Part shown: positions 53,826-63,875 of the stretch, in pieces
Layout: each line of letters starts with the position of its first letter
How positions within the stretch are numbered: the first letter of the stretch is position 1
Assembly (NCBI GenBank): GCA_948146395.1
Contig: OX411551.1
Location: forward strand, 49,968,997-50,032,996
DNA: 64,000 bases
Direction of reading: 5' to 3'
From: Fragum whitleyi
Lineage: Eukaryota > Mollusca > Bivalvia > Cardiida > Cardiidae
The notes under the pieces: generated by a model
Told to the model about the DNA's origin: nothing
Database searches by the model: none
Seen by the model: the letters and a program-made list of their open reading frames with translations, nothing else
Translations under genes and position numbers: made by a program

Positions 53826-54672
53826 CAGCTAGGAACATAGTGAAATTGACAAGTTAAAGGATTTTGGAATGACTTTTGAATGAAAGTGAATAAGTGGAAT
53901 GAGCTTTTTAATGATTTTCTAGGTACAGTTATTTACATCGTAAAATTGACAAGATGAATGATTTTGGAATGATTTAGGAATGAAATCGAGTGAGTGTGTG
54001 GAGCGAGTTTTGAGTGAAATTAAAGGGATGTAATCCAATATTGCTAATTTTGTTCAAGATGAACAAAATTAGCTATATTAATTACCCCCCTTTAATAAAA
54101 TATACCTACTTTTCTCTTTGTTCGTCTTCGTGGACCAATCAGACACTTTAAATTCCGCACCAGCTAATAAAATAGTAGTATGCATAGATCCATTTGGATT
54201 AATTTTTGAAGGTCTTGAACGATTTTTAAATATTTTCTTATGATTTTGGAGCGTTTTTGATCGGTTTGAGTGAGTGTTTGGAATGAATTAATGGAGCGCT
54301 GAGTGAATGATTACGAATGATTTTGATCGGAGTGAGTGTCAATTTTACGATGTTTTTAACTGTAGGTTAAACATAATCGACAATTTCTTCCAGTGATCGT
54401 TTTTACCTCCCTTTGATTAAATTTTCGCACTTTTCTGATTTTCTGCCTTCATAGACAAATCAGACGCTTTAAAATCGACAGCAGCCTATTAGTAATTATA
54501 AATGCAATAATTTGATCGGTATGGAAATATTGATCACTTTTGAACGATCTAAGACGATTTTAACGATTTTGAAGCGTTTTAAATGGATGGTATGAGTGGT
54601 TGGCGTAAATGTTTGGTGCGCTGAGCAAGTGATTTGGAATGGTTTTTATCAAGGTGAATATCAGTTTAATGT
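53826..54672 (-). mobile_element. CAGTTA MITE, type 2, split by a nested copy
   Basis: Short arm 53826-53925 (CAGCTAGGAACATAGTGAAA to GATTTTCTAGG) and, beyond the nested copy, core remnant and long arm 54363-54672 (CAGTGATCGTTTTTACCTCC ... GAATATCAGTTTAATGTAC). Confidence 0.8.
53926..54362 (-). mobile_element. CAGTTA MITE nested in another copy, TA-flanked
   Basis: GGTA-CAGTTATTTACATCGTA to ATGTTTTTAACTG-TAGG. Intact ends, and the flanking sequences rejoin into one older copy. Type 1-like core (GTTCAAGATGAAC) with a type 2 long arm (CTTCGTGGACCAATCAGACA). Confidence 0.9.
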
Positions 54673-54712
54673 ACATTAAGGGTCCGCCAGCAGCTCAACC
54701 CACTTAGACATA

Positions 54713-55143
54713 CAGTTTAAAACATCATGAAATTGACACTCACCGCGATCAAAAACATTCAATATCACTCACTCAGCGCTACATTCATTCATTCCAAACA
54801 CTCACTCAAATCGATCAAAACGCTCCGAATGCATCAGAAGAAATCATTGCGAATTCGTTCGAATCGATCATCCTTTAATTCAAATCGACCAAGTTATTCT
54901 ACGATTTTACTGGTTTGTGTGGACTTTAAAGTGTTTGATTGGTCAACGAAGACACATACAGAAAATTACGTAGAATTTATTAAAGGAATGTAATAAATAT
55001 CGCTAATTTTGTTCATTTTGATCAAAATTAGCTATTTTCAATTACTTCCCTTTAATTTTACACAAGACTTGCTCCTCACACTTAATTCCGTTTAAAATCA
55101 TCCCTTAACATCCATTCTATCAATTTCACTATGTTCTTTACTG
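54713..55143 (+). mobile_element. CAGTTA MITE, full length, type 2 arm
   Basis: TA-CAGTTTAAAACATCATGAAA to TGTTCTTTACTG-TA. The core centre GTTCATTTTGATCAAAATTAGC is a third variant. Confidence 0.88.
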
Positions 55144-55148
55144 TACTA

Positions 55149-55540
55149 CATTTAGTTACCTCGTGAAATTGACATTCATCTCAATCAAAATCATTCTAAA
55201 TCGCTCACTCAAGGCTCAAATCATTCATTCCAAATACGCACTCAAACCATTCAAAAACGCTCAAGCCCATGGAAAAATATAGAATCAAAAACGTCATTCA
55301 AAAAAATTTGGATAGAGAAAATCGCGATTGATCTGACATAATTCAAATTGAACATTGTTTGCATATTTTATTAAAGGGAGGTAATCAATACCGCTAATTT
55401 TGTTCATCCTGAACAAAATTCGCGTCATTGGATTACCTCCCATTAAATTCACTCAAAACTCGCTCCACACACGCATTCAATTTCATTCCTTAATCATTCC
55501 AAAATCATTCACTTTGTCAATTTCACGATGTTGTTAACTT
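55149..55540 (+). mobile_element. CAGTTA MITE, type 1, short internal deletion
   Basis: ATTTAGTTACCTCGTGAAAT to GATGTTGTTAACTT-TA. About 45 bp are missing between AATTCAAATTG and AACATTGTTTGC. Confidence 0.88.
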
Positions 55541-55678
55541 TAATTATAAACGCTTATTGGTGGGAGACAAATGACTCATACGTCGCATTGAATTTTGTCA
55601 ATCATAATATTAAAGTTGGCAGAGCCTTGGTTTCAACTCACGAATTCAGACTTTACATTCAAATGCGCTACCGAGCTA

Positions 55679-56116
55679 TAGTTAAAAACATCGTGAAATT
55701 GACAAGGTGAATGATTTTGGAATGATTTAGGAATGAAATTGAATGAGTGTGTGGAGCGATTTTTGAGTGAATGTAATGGGAGGTTATCCAGTATTTCAAA
55801 TTTTGTTCAGGATGAACAAAATTAGCAATATTGATTACCTCCCTTTTATAAAATATGCATTTAAGTTCATTAGATAGCCCCCTATTTCTTCAAGAACCTA
55901 TCAGACGCTTACAGTTTCAATTAATTAAGTGAAATCCCGATTTTTTTCCGAGCTATTGTTATTTTGAACGAAGTTGTTGTTATATGTTTTTCAGTGAGTT
56001 TGGGGCGTTTTTGAATGGTTTGAGTGAAGGTTTGGAATGAATGAACGGAGCGCTGAGTGAGCGATTTAGAATGGTTCTGATTGAGTAAAATGTCAATTTC
56101 ACGATGTAATTAACTG
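55679..56116 (-). mobile_element. CAGTTA MITE, full length, type 1
   Basis: TA-TAGTTAAAAACATCGTGAA to GTAATTAACTG-TA. Close sister of 38757-39193. Confidence 0.93.
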
Positions 56117-56131
56117 TAGTGTCGATATGTA

Positions 56132-56560
56132 CAGTTAACATAATCGTGAAATTGAATAGGTGAATGATGTTGTAATAATTTGGGAATGTAGCTGAATTAG
56201 CGCGATTAGAGGGTTTTGGGTGAAATTAAAGCGACGTAAGACGACTCTCGCTAATTTGCAAAATTAGCGATATGTATCACATCGCTTTAAAAAAATGTGC
56301 ATACAAATTCTATAAATAGCTTTCTATTTTTTCAAGAGCCAATCAGACGCTTTAAATTTCAATTATGCCAGTCGAATCGCTATCTAGTTCTTGCTTTTTT
56401 TTAGTTTGAAGGTAGATGTTGATGTAATCTTTTTATGTCATTTTGGGCGTTTTTGAATGGTTTGAGTGAGTGTTTGGAATGAATGAAAGGAGCGATGAGT
56501 GAGCGATTTAGATAGTGGTTTTGGTTGAGATGAAAGTCAATTTCACGATGTAAATAACTG
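56132..56560 (-). mobile_element. CAGTTA MITE with a shortened core
   Basis: TA-CAGTTAACATAATCGTGAA to GTAAATAACTG-TA, starting only 15 bp after the previous copy. The core collapses to CTCGCTAATTTGCAAAATTAGCG-like pairing with outer arms AAAGCGACGTAAG / CATCGCTTT, i.e. GGGAGG changed to GCGACG/ATCGC on both sides. Confidence 0.88.
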
Positions 56561-56794
56561 TAGATTTCAAAATCAGATTCGTCAATTTATTCGATCGTTA
56601 GGTTGAGGAACGAACATTGTTAAAGGTCACATGGGGTTCCTCCAACGCAGTCATTAAAGAAGCCAATTGCCAGTAATTTAGCGGATAATTTCATCTGTAG
56701 TAATAAATTGGGTGTTAGGGTCATTGTCGATATTGGTCAATAAACATCTTCGATCTTAACATCATGTCGTCAATCATTTGTCCCCCGTAAGGAA
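56561..56794. other. No recognised feature
   Basis: Short spacer. Confidence 0.35.
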
Positions 56795-57028
56795 CAGGGT
56801 CCCGTTTTACGAAAAAAAATAATCGTAAGTCAAAATCACAAATCATAAAAAGTGTTTTCACCCATTTTTAGATTCTGCTTCGAAATATCTGATTGGAATC
56901 GTCTTTAGAAGACGATTCCAATGAAATGATGCATGGCAGAATTCCATAGTTAGATACTACTTAAAAAGCAACTTTTAATTTTTGACTTTTAAAAAATTAT
57001 CGTAAGATGTTAAGTAAAATGAGCCCCT
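56795..57028. mobile_element. Palindromic GGGxCCCGTTTTAC MITE, copy 2
   Basis: CAGGGTCCCGTTTTACGAAA and inverse CGTAAGATGTTAAGTAAAAT, then GAGCCCCTG; internal hairpin ATTGGAATCGTCTTTAGAAG / inverse (~56911-56942). Aligns with 4713-4961. Confidence 0.8.
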
Positions 57029-57030
57029 GG

Positions 57031-57680
57031 GATTCAAAATTATATTAAGATCGAACGATCATTTCCATGTAAATTCGCCTTCTGCTTGACCTCTGTATTT
57101 ATCTTTTTTGTGATTTTTATTTAACGCTATTTCTAGATGGTGCATTTTTCTCTTGTTCTCATTAAATTGAGTGGTTCGGCAAGATCCTGTTTATACCAGC
57201 GATGACAACGTCGACGCAATTCGTTTAATCATCGTGTTTCACATTCTATGATGTGTTAATTGAACCTGGTCGATTAAATACACCATTCTCTATTCGCCAA
57301 ATTAGAGTAATTCGTATTAATTATCAAGTCGTCGCAATGTTGTGATAAGCTACGCACATACTATTGTTGTTATAATGTCAGACGTAGTTGACCCTACCGT
57401 GACATAAATACTATAGACCTGCAATTTCAAGTGAGTGATCAAAGATCAATTTTACATTGAAAATGATAGGAGATAACGGTTTCTCGGACCTCACTCTTTC
57501 TTGCGGAACTATAGTAATTATTAAAAATTGCAAAACAACAACAACAAAAAAACACATTGTCATTCTGCATACATTGAATTGTAACAAATACGTCACCGAA
57601 CAGAGAAGCAGTTCGACGCACGCTGATATCAGTTACACACGTGCAGTAACATTAGATTTGAATACAGTTTAAAGCCAGTA
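57031..57680. other. No recognised feature
   Basis: Overlapping frames on both strands (57411-57672) lack motifs. GAATACAGTTTAAAGCC near 57660 resembles a MITE start but nothing follows. Confidence 0.4.
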
Positions 57681-58031
57681 TTGAGTTAACAACATCGTGA
57701 AATGGACATTCACCTCAATCAAAACCATTCTAAATCACTCACTCAGCGCTCCATTCATTCATTCCGAACTCTCACTCAAACAATTAAAAAAAGCTCAAAC
57801 CCATTAGAAAATATAGAATCAACAGCGTCATTCAAGATAAATTTTGAGCGAGAAAAATAGCGATTTCACTGTCATAATTCAAAATATTAGCGTCTCGTCC
57901 TGAACAAAATTTGCGATAATGGATTACCTCCCTTTAAGTTCACTCAAAACTCGCTCCACAAACTCATTCAATTTCATTCCTTAATCATTCTAAAATCATT
58001 AATCTTGTCAATTTCACGATGTTGTTAACTG
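57681..58031 (+). mobile_element. CAGTTA MITE, type 1, left half of core deleted
   Basis: TA-TTGAGTTAACAACATCGTG to GATGTTGTTAACTG-TA. The long arm jumps from AGCGTCTC into GTCCTGAACAAAATTTGCG, removing ~85 bp including the left core arm. Confidence 0.88.
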
Positions 58032-58038
58032 TAGTATT

Positions 58039-58313
58039 ATGACGCCGTCACAGTGCAGTTGGTAACGCGCTGTCAATCTAAAGGTCTCTGGTTCGATCCC
58101 CGACGGCGGCATTCATCCTTTCCGAATATTTATCTCTCACCAATGGGTTGATAAACTTAAACCTATGTGAGATAGCAGCTGGAGGATAGGAAAGGATGTA
58201 ATGGTAGAACCAGTGAAAGAAATACCAGGAATCCATTGTTAGGTACTCCATTCTCTACGATTAAACTGAAAGATTGTTGAAAGCGGCGTAAAAACCAAAT
58301 TAAAGAAATAAAC
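58039..58313 (+). mobile_element. tRNA-headed SINE, well preserved
   Basis: GACGCCGTCACAGTGCAGTT, A-box-like GGTAACGCGCTGTC, B box TGGTTCGATCCCCGACGGCG, body CACCAATGGGTTGATAAAC, GAGATAGCAGCTGGAGGAT, AATACCAGGAATCCATTGT and 3' GAAAGCGGCGTAAAAACC. Inserted a few bases after the MITE end at 58031. Confidence 0.88.
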
Positions 58314-58347
58314 TTATCATTTAAATTAACATTTGATATATCGCATA

Positions 58348-58604
58348 TTTATCACTTATTTAATTGAATTGTAAGCGTCTGATAGGTTCTTGAAGAAATA
58401 GGGAGCTATCTAATGAACTTGAATGCGTATTTTATTAAAGGGAGGTAATCAATATTGCTAATTTTGTTCACCCTGAACAAAATTTACAATACTGGATTAC
58501 CTCCCATTAAATTCACTCAAAAGTCGCTCCACACACTCATTCAATTTCATTCCTAAATCATTCTATTATCAATCATTTTGTCAATTTCACGAAGTTGTTA
58601 ACTG
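58348..58604 (+). mobile_element. CAGTTA MITE, 3' part, type 1
   Basis: Starts at ATCACTTATTTAATTGAAT and ends GAAGTTGTTAACTG-TA. It breaks almost at the same long-arm position as the copy at 13788. Confidence 0.85.
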
Positions 58605-58707
58605 TATCCTTGCTCTATCCCCCGTAAAAAATAAGCGTCTTCTTAAGGGCGTCGTTGATATTGGCATTTGCTATGGTAGACGTTTAAACGGAATTACACA
58701 CACAGTT

Positions 58708-58784
58708 ATGAATGAAGCACTGAGCAAGTGATTTTGAATGTTTTTTTAACAGACTGATTGTCAATTTCTCGATGTTGTTAACTG
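58708..58784 (-). mobile_element. CAGTTA MITE, terminal long-arm fragment
   Basis: TGAATGAAGCACTGAGCAAG to GATGTTGTTAACTG-TA. Confidence 0.75.
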
Positions 58785-58854
58785 TAAACAAAGAATCCTG
58801 GTATAGTAACGCCGGTCACATCCTTTCCTATAGCCCGGATACTATCCCCTTCTA

Positions 58855-59271
58855 CAGTTAATACCATAGAAAAATTAACATTCATCTCGATCAAAACCAT
58901 TCTTAATCGCTCACTCAGCGCTCTATTAATTAATTCCAAACACTCATTATAAACATTCAAAAACGCTCTAGAATCACCAAAAATGGTAAGATCAACATCT
59001 ATATTAAAAAAAATAGCTAGAAAAAGATTGCAATTTCACTGACACATTTTGAATTATAAGCGCCAGATTCGTTCCCGAATAATAAGAATTAATTCATAAA
59101 ATATTCTATTCATATTTTATTAAAGTGAGGAAATAATTATCGCATGTTTTTGTTCATAAAATTAGCGATAAAAGATTCCTCCCTTTAATTTCACCCAAAA
59201 CTTGCTCATCGCGCTCATTCAATTTCATTCCAAAATCATTCACCTTTTCAATTTCACGATGTTGTCAACCG
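58855..59271 (+). mobile_element. CAGTTA MITE, core centre lost
   Basis: TA-CAGTTAATACCATAGAAAA to GATGTTGTCAACCG-TA. The core is AAGTGAGGAAATAATTATCG ... GCGATAAAAGATTCCTCCC with only GTTCATAAAATTA in the middle. Confidence 0.85.
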
Positions 59272-59488
59272 TACATGTATCTACCTATTGGTGAGCGGTG
59301 TCCCGAAATCCAAGCCCTTAGTATAGTCATGGATGTTTGTTGCGCTTCCAGCGGTGCTAGGGCGTCGGCTCTCGCAAAATTTTAAAACATCGTGACATTG
59401 GCGAAAAAAACTAATTATATTTTTCCAAGGGATAAATCGCATCCGCATGTATCAATAAATGAAACAAATAGATAGTGTCTTACAGTTA

Positions 59489-59586
59489 CAGTTAGTAACA
59501 TCGTAAAATTGACAAATATTTTGATCTAAATCGTTCAAAAACTTTCACTCAGAATTCCAATCATTAATTCCAAACAATCACTTATT
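59489..59586 (+). mobile_element. CAGTTA MITE, 5' fragment before a poly(A)
   Basis: TA-CAGTTAGTAACATCGTAAA to CCAAACAATCACTTATTG. It stops at a ~30-base A run (59588-59618) that directly precedes the TTAA of the next element. Confidence 0.8.
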
Positions 59587-59618
<32 letters not shown>

Positions 59619-59620
<2 letters not shown>

Positions 59621-60391
59621 AAGGTGGCAATGGACAGGTGCCTCCCGACTCTATAAACCGGAAGTATGTTTTCGTTTATTTCACGGCTCTTTTTGCGCGT
59701 TGTTAAAAAGACCGTTTTTCAAAAGATTCTGCTTATGGAAATATCGTAGAAAAATTGTGATAAAATATCACTATTTTGCTTCTTTTCAACATTTGATATT
59801 AATTGAATGACTGGATCATTGAATTCAACAATAAAAATAGGTTTTAGGGTCATTTACTTAGGAGGAGTTATTATAAAATGGCGAAAAACTTTCTTATTTG
59901 CATGGAAAGGTAAGCTGAATTTTTTACCAAATAAAGGAAAAACATGGTTTTTAAACATATCAGAAAATAAGAAATATTCATTGGGTAATTTCTTCAAAAA
60001 ATAGGTTTATGTGGCATTTTTCGCGCTTAAAATTACACAAATTGGTGCATTTTCAACTTTTGAAGGTATATGATGTAAATGCAATTTATCAAAGAGAATT
60101 TTCTTTAGCAACAGCCATTGTGTACATGTGTAAGGTCTATCAACATGTTTGTGTTTTATAGCTTTCGGCTGTTACTGAGTTTAAACTAAACCTAAAACTA
60201 ATTTAAACGTTTTACTGATAAAAGGCCAGTACCACTCAAGGGCAGACAACTCTAGCATGCAAACGAGCACGGAAAGGTACCTTCAAATTTTGATATAATG
60301 ACTATGCAATGTTATTCTACAACATATGTGAACAAGAAAAAAATTCATTGGGCGAGAAAAAATGACACCATGTGTCCATTGCTACCTTTAA
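59619..60391 (+). mobile_element. TTAA-flanked TIR element, ~770 bp
   Basis: Left TTAAGGTGGCAATGGACAGG; right CCATGTGTCCATTGCTACCTT-TAAA. The inverted ends share ~18 bp (AGGTRGCAATGGACA). The interior includes an uninterrupted 65-codon plus frame (59807-60004) with no transposase motif. Its right part recurs at 1-191. piggyBac/Kolobok-like from the TTAA border only. Confidence 0.65.
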
Positions 60392-60599
60392 AAAAACAAA
60401 ACAAAAAAAAAACGCTTCAAAATATTAAAAAAGTTAAAATAGTTAAAAAGAACACCATTTCAAATAAATCGATCAATTATTTGCATGATTTAAATGGTTA
60501 TTGATGATTATTACATGTAAGCCTCTTGACTTGACCGGGAAGATACATAATCTGAGAAAAGTAGGTAGATTGCATAAGGGGTCTGCAAAATTCTATCGA

Positions 60600-60675
60600 T
60601 AATTTCATCAAATTGGACGAAATTTACGAATACGATTTACATGGTGTACCTACCTTGAAAATCCTTCAAAACCCG
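60600..60675 (+). mobile_element. CAGTTA MITE, relic of a type 2 core
   Basis: ATCGATAATTTCATCAAATT, then GGACGAAATTTACG resembles the type 2 palindrome; arms are unrecognisable. Confidence 0.35.
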
Positions 60676-60676
60676 C

Positions 60677-60905
60677 TTAACCCTTTGCTGTTTAATCCCT
60701 GCTTTTTACGTGCCTGTGATTGTATGATTGAGAAAACATTGTGAAAAAAGAAGAAATTGCTTCTGACAAGCAATTTCTTCTTTTTCCACACTATATTCTA
60801 CCCTACTGTATGGTTATTTTTCAAATTAAATCCAATTTAAATTTTCGTCTGCAAAACCTTTGAATTTGGACAGGCCCAAAATTTGGAAAAACAGGAAAGG
60901 GTTAA
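60677..60905 (+). mobile_element. Complete TTAA-type (piggyBac-like) MITE, 229 bp
   Basis: TTAA-CCCTTTGCTGTTT on the left and AAACAGGAAAGGG-TTAA on the right: a TTAA target duplication with ~13 bp inverted ends starting CCC, as in piggyBac-type elements. Internal hairpin GAAGAAATTGCTTCTGAC / inverse. A partial copy is at 5304-5487. Confidence 0.85.
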
Positions 60906-60951
60906 GACTAGTTTGGTTGGAAATGAGAGGAACTTTCATGAAGGTTCTGAC

Positions 60952-61865
60952 TGTATACAGTTAATTACATCGTGAAATTGACATTTAACTCAATCAAAAC
61001 CATTCTAAATCGCTCACTCAGCGCTCCATTCATTCATTCCTACTACTCACTCAAACCATTCAAAAACGCTCCAAACTCACTGAAAAACATATAACAACAA
61101 CTTCGTTCAAAATAACAATAGCTAGGGAAAAAATCGGGATTTCACTTATTTAATTCAAACTGTAAGCGTCTGATAGGTTCTTGAAGAAATAGGGGGCTAT
61201 CTAATGAACTTGAATGCATATTTTATAAAAGGGAGGTAATCAATATTGCTAATTTTGTTCATCCTGAACAAAATTTGCAATACTGGATTACCTCCCATTA
61301 CATTCACTCAAAAGTCGCTCCACACACTCATTCAATTTCATTCCTAAATCATTCCAAAATCATTAACCTTGTCAATTTCACGATGTTTTAACTGTAGCAT
61401 CGACAATTATAGACTGCATTTGTCAGAATCTCAGAGACCTGTGTTTCATCTCGAGTTTCATCTCTATTTTATGGTCATAACTTTAAAGATTTGTCTTTTG
61501 TGATACCACGTTTAAGCGCCGGGGTCTGTATTTGATATTTGATGTTTTAAGCGCCAAATATCGTCCGCCCACACACAAATATAGTTATTACAAGGCCGGG
61601 GCAATTTCGATTTGACGATATCAGACAAATGACTCACAGGATTCCTTCAATCAATCTTGGAAAACTGATCCGCCGGTTTTGGAAGGCATCACAGTAAACT
61701 GTCGAAATATTCTTAACATAAATCATGTAGTATACATGTTAAACACAGAGCGAGTAATAGAAATATTAAACATTTATTTAAAGTAATCACACGGCTACTT
61801 TGAAAACCCTTGTTAGTACTTAGTATTTTGAGTTTTTCTTATTTTATAACTTCTAAGGCTATATA

Positions 61866-61916
<51 letters not shown>

Positions 61917-62181
61917 TCAACAATTAATGCAAAAATAGCGGAAACAAAGCTGACATGTATCGCACATTTAATCAAAACAAACACCAATAGAAGCATCCTC
62001 TCATTCGAATGCACATTTCTACGTATGTTGGTTCAATCCTGAAAAATAAAGATATCTAATACTGTTTTCAATGATCGTATTTAGCAATGTTAGTTCCAAA
62101 AATATAACGCCGGTCTGAATGCTCGATAAATACATTGTAAATTATTGACTTTTAGGATTTCTTTATATATTTTTACATGTA
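60952..62181 (+). repeat. 1.23 kb tandem duplication, unit 1
   Basis: Starts at the TATA-CAGTTAATT MITE junction and ends TTTTTACATGTATA. It includes a full CAGTTA MITE (60958-61394), ~800 bp of other sequence (AAGCGCCGGGGTCTG, ATCCGCCGGTTTTGGAAGG) and, near 61860-61910, an (AT)n run of ~25 units that unit 2 lacks. Confidence 0.92.
60958..61394 (+). mobile_element. CAGTTA MITE, full length, within duplication unit 1
   Basis: TA-CAGTTAATTACATCGTGAA to CGATGTTTTAACTG-TA. Type 1 core, nearly perfect. Confidence 0.95.
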
Positions 62182-63416
62182 TATACAGTTAATTACATCG
62201 TGAAATTGACATTTAGCTCAATCAAAACCATTCTAAATCGCTCACTCAGCGCTCCTTTCATTCATTCCAAACACTCACTCAAACCATTCAAAAACGCTCC
62301 AAACTCACTGAAAAACATATAACAACAACTTCGTTCAGAATAATAATAGCTGGGGAAAATTCGGGATTTCACTTATTCATCGAAATTGTAAGCGTCTGAT
62401 AGGTTCTTGAAGAAATAGGGAGCTATCTAATGAACTTGAATGCATATTTTATTAAAGGGAGGTAATCAATTTTGCTAATTTTGTTCATCCTGAACAAAAT
62501 TTGCAATACTGGATTACCTCCCATTGCATTCACTCAAAAGTCGCTCCACACACTCATTCAATTTCATTCCTAAATCATTCCAAAATCATTAACCTTGTCA
62601 ATTTCACGATGTTTTTAACTGTAGCATCGACAATTATAGACTGCATTTGTCAGAATCTCAGAGACCTGTGTTTCATCTCGAGTTTCATCTCTATTTTATG
62701 GCCATAACTTTAAAGATTTGTCTTTTGTGATACCACGTTTAAGCGCCGGGGTCTGTATTTGATATTTGATGTTTTAAGCGCCAAATATCGTCCGCCCACA
62801 CACAAATATAGTTATTACAAGGCCGGGGCAATTTCGATTTGACGATATCAGACAAATGACTCATCGGATTCCTTCAATCAATCTTGGAAAACTGATCCGC
62901 CGGTTTTGGAAGGCATCACAGTAAACTGTCGAAATATTCTTAATATAAATCATGTAGTATACGTGTTAAACACAGAGCGAGTAATAGAATATTAAGCATT
63001 TATTTCAAAGCAATCACATGGCTACTTTGAAAACCTTTGTTAGTACTTAGTACATGTATTTTGAGGTTTTTTTTTATAACTACTAAGGCTATATAAAATA
63101 ACACATTTTATCTTATAACTACAGAGCCTCGCCAATTATCAATTCTCCCAGCCTCGTTAGATATTTTTCTCATACAAAACACTAAGTATGTATGATATAT
63201 TAATCAACACAAACACCAATAGAAACATCCTCTCATTCGATTATACACTTCTACGTATGTTGGATCAATCCTGAAAACAAAGATATCTAATACTGTTTTC
63301 AATGATCGTATTTAGCAATGTTAGTTCCAACAATATAACGCCGGTCTGAATGCTCGATAAGTACATTGTAAATTACGGAATTTTAGGGTTTTCTTTATTT
63401 ATTTTTACATGTATAT
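62182..63416 (+). repeat. 1.23 kb tandem duplication, unit 2
   Basis: Same order as unit 1 at a period of 1228 bp (CAGTTA starts 60958 and 62186). The middle ~130 bp (around 63080-63200) replaces the (AT)n of unit 1 with a different sequence (CAGAGCCTCGCCAATTATC). Confidence 0.92.
62186..62621 (+). mobile_element. CAGTTA MITE, full length, within duplication unit 2
   Basis: TA-CAGTTAATTACATCGTGAA to GATGTTTTTAACTG-TA. Shares unit 1's ATTAACCTTGTCAATTTC short-arm variant, so the MITE was there before the duplication. Confidence 0.95.
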
Positions 63417-63540
63417 ATCTAATGTTGTTTCAAATGATCGTATTTAGCCTATGTTAGTTTTATCACTATAACGCCGGTTTGAATGCTCAAGAGATATATT
63501 TTTAAACGTGGAATTTTAGGTATTCTTTATTTATTTTTAC
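63417..63540 (+). repeat. Third, partial repeat of the duplication's 3' end
   Basis: TCTAATGTTGTTTCAAATGA, TCGTATTTAGCCTATGTTAG, ATAACGCCGGTTTGAATGCT and TTATTTATTTTTACTAG repeat the last ~120 bp of units 1 and 2 without a MITE. Confidence 0.8.
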
Positions 63541-63738
63541 TAGTTTCAGACGAATAGTCTAGTTATGACCAAAGAATCAAGTGAATGAATCACATACCGC
63601 GCATTCTCGTAGACAATCATTCAGAGTAAATAGAATTCCCTGTCAAATATTTTGAGATATGTGAAAATGAATATCATTTGGCAAACAAATCAGATTACTC
63701 TATATTTCTTCCCGACTTTTTCATGTTGTGCATTACAG

Positions 63739-63875
63739 ACAAATTTGAAGTGGGATTTGAGAGTTTCGGCACTCTAGATGCGCAAATGCACAAAAAATAC
63801 ATGAGTGATAAGATGAAAAAATATATATATACATCTTTACAAAAATCTTTACCTCATTGTAATTTAATACTATAG
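63739..63875 (+). CDS. Candidate exon, in phase with 49377-49559
   Basis: TTTTTCATGTTGTGCATTACAG precedes it in two parts as a plausible pyrimidine tract and acceptor (AG at 63737-63738). Using the single G left by the exon at 49559, the frame reads DKFEVGFESFGTLDAQMHKK, YMSDKMKK, and stays open to a stop at 63875; a GTGATA donor at ~63807 would give a shorter exon. Function unknown. Confidence 0.3.

Noticed and set aside
58041..58110. tRNA gene (good A and B boxes)
   Set aside because: Sequence continues into the SINE body and 3' end; the same holds for 19553, 33300, 38050, 41605 and 48907.
61858..61912. (AT)n run as an origin or promoter
   Set aside because: A simple dinucleotide repeat absent from the sister duplication unit; no other supporting signal.
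2188..62621. CRISPR-like array: many copies of a palindromic repeat
   Set aside because: The copies are ~440 bp transposable elements on both strands with irregular spacing, TA flanks and no spacers of constant length.
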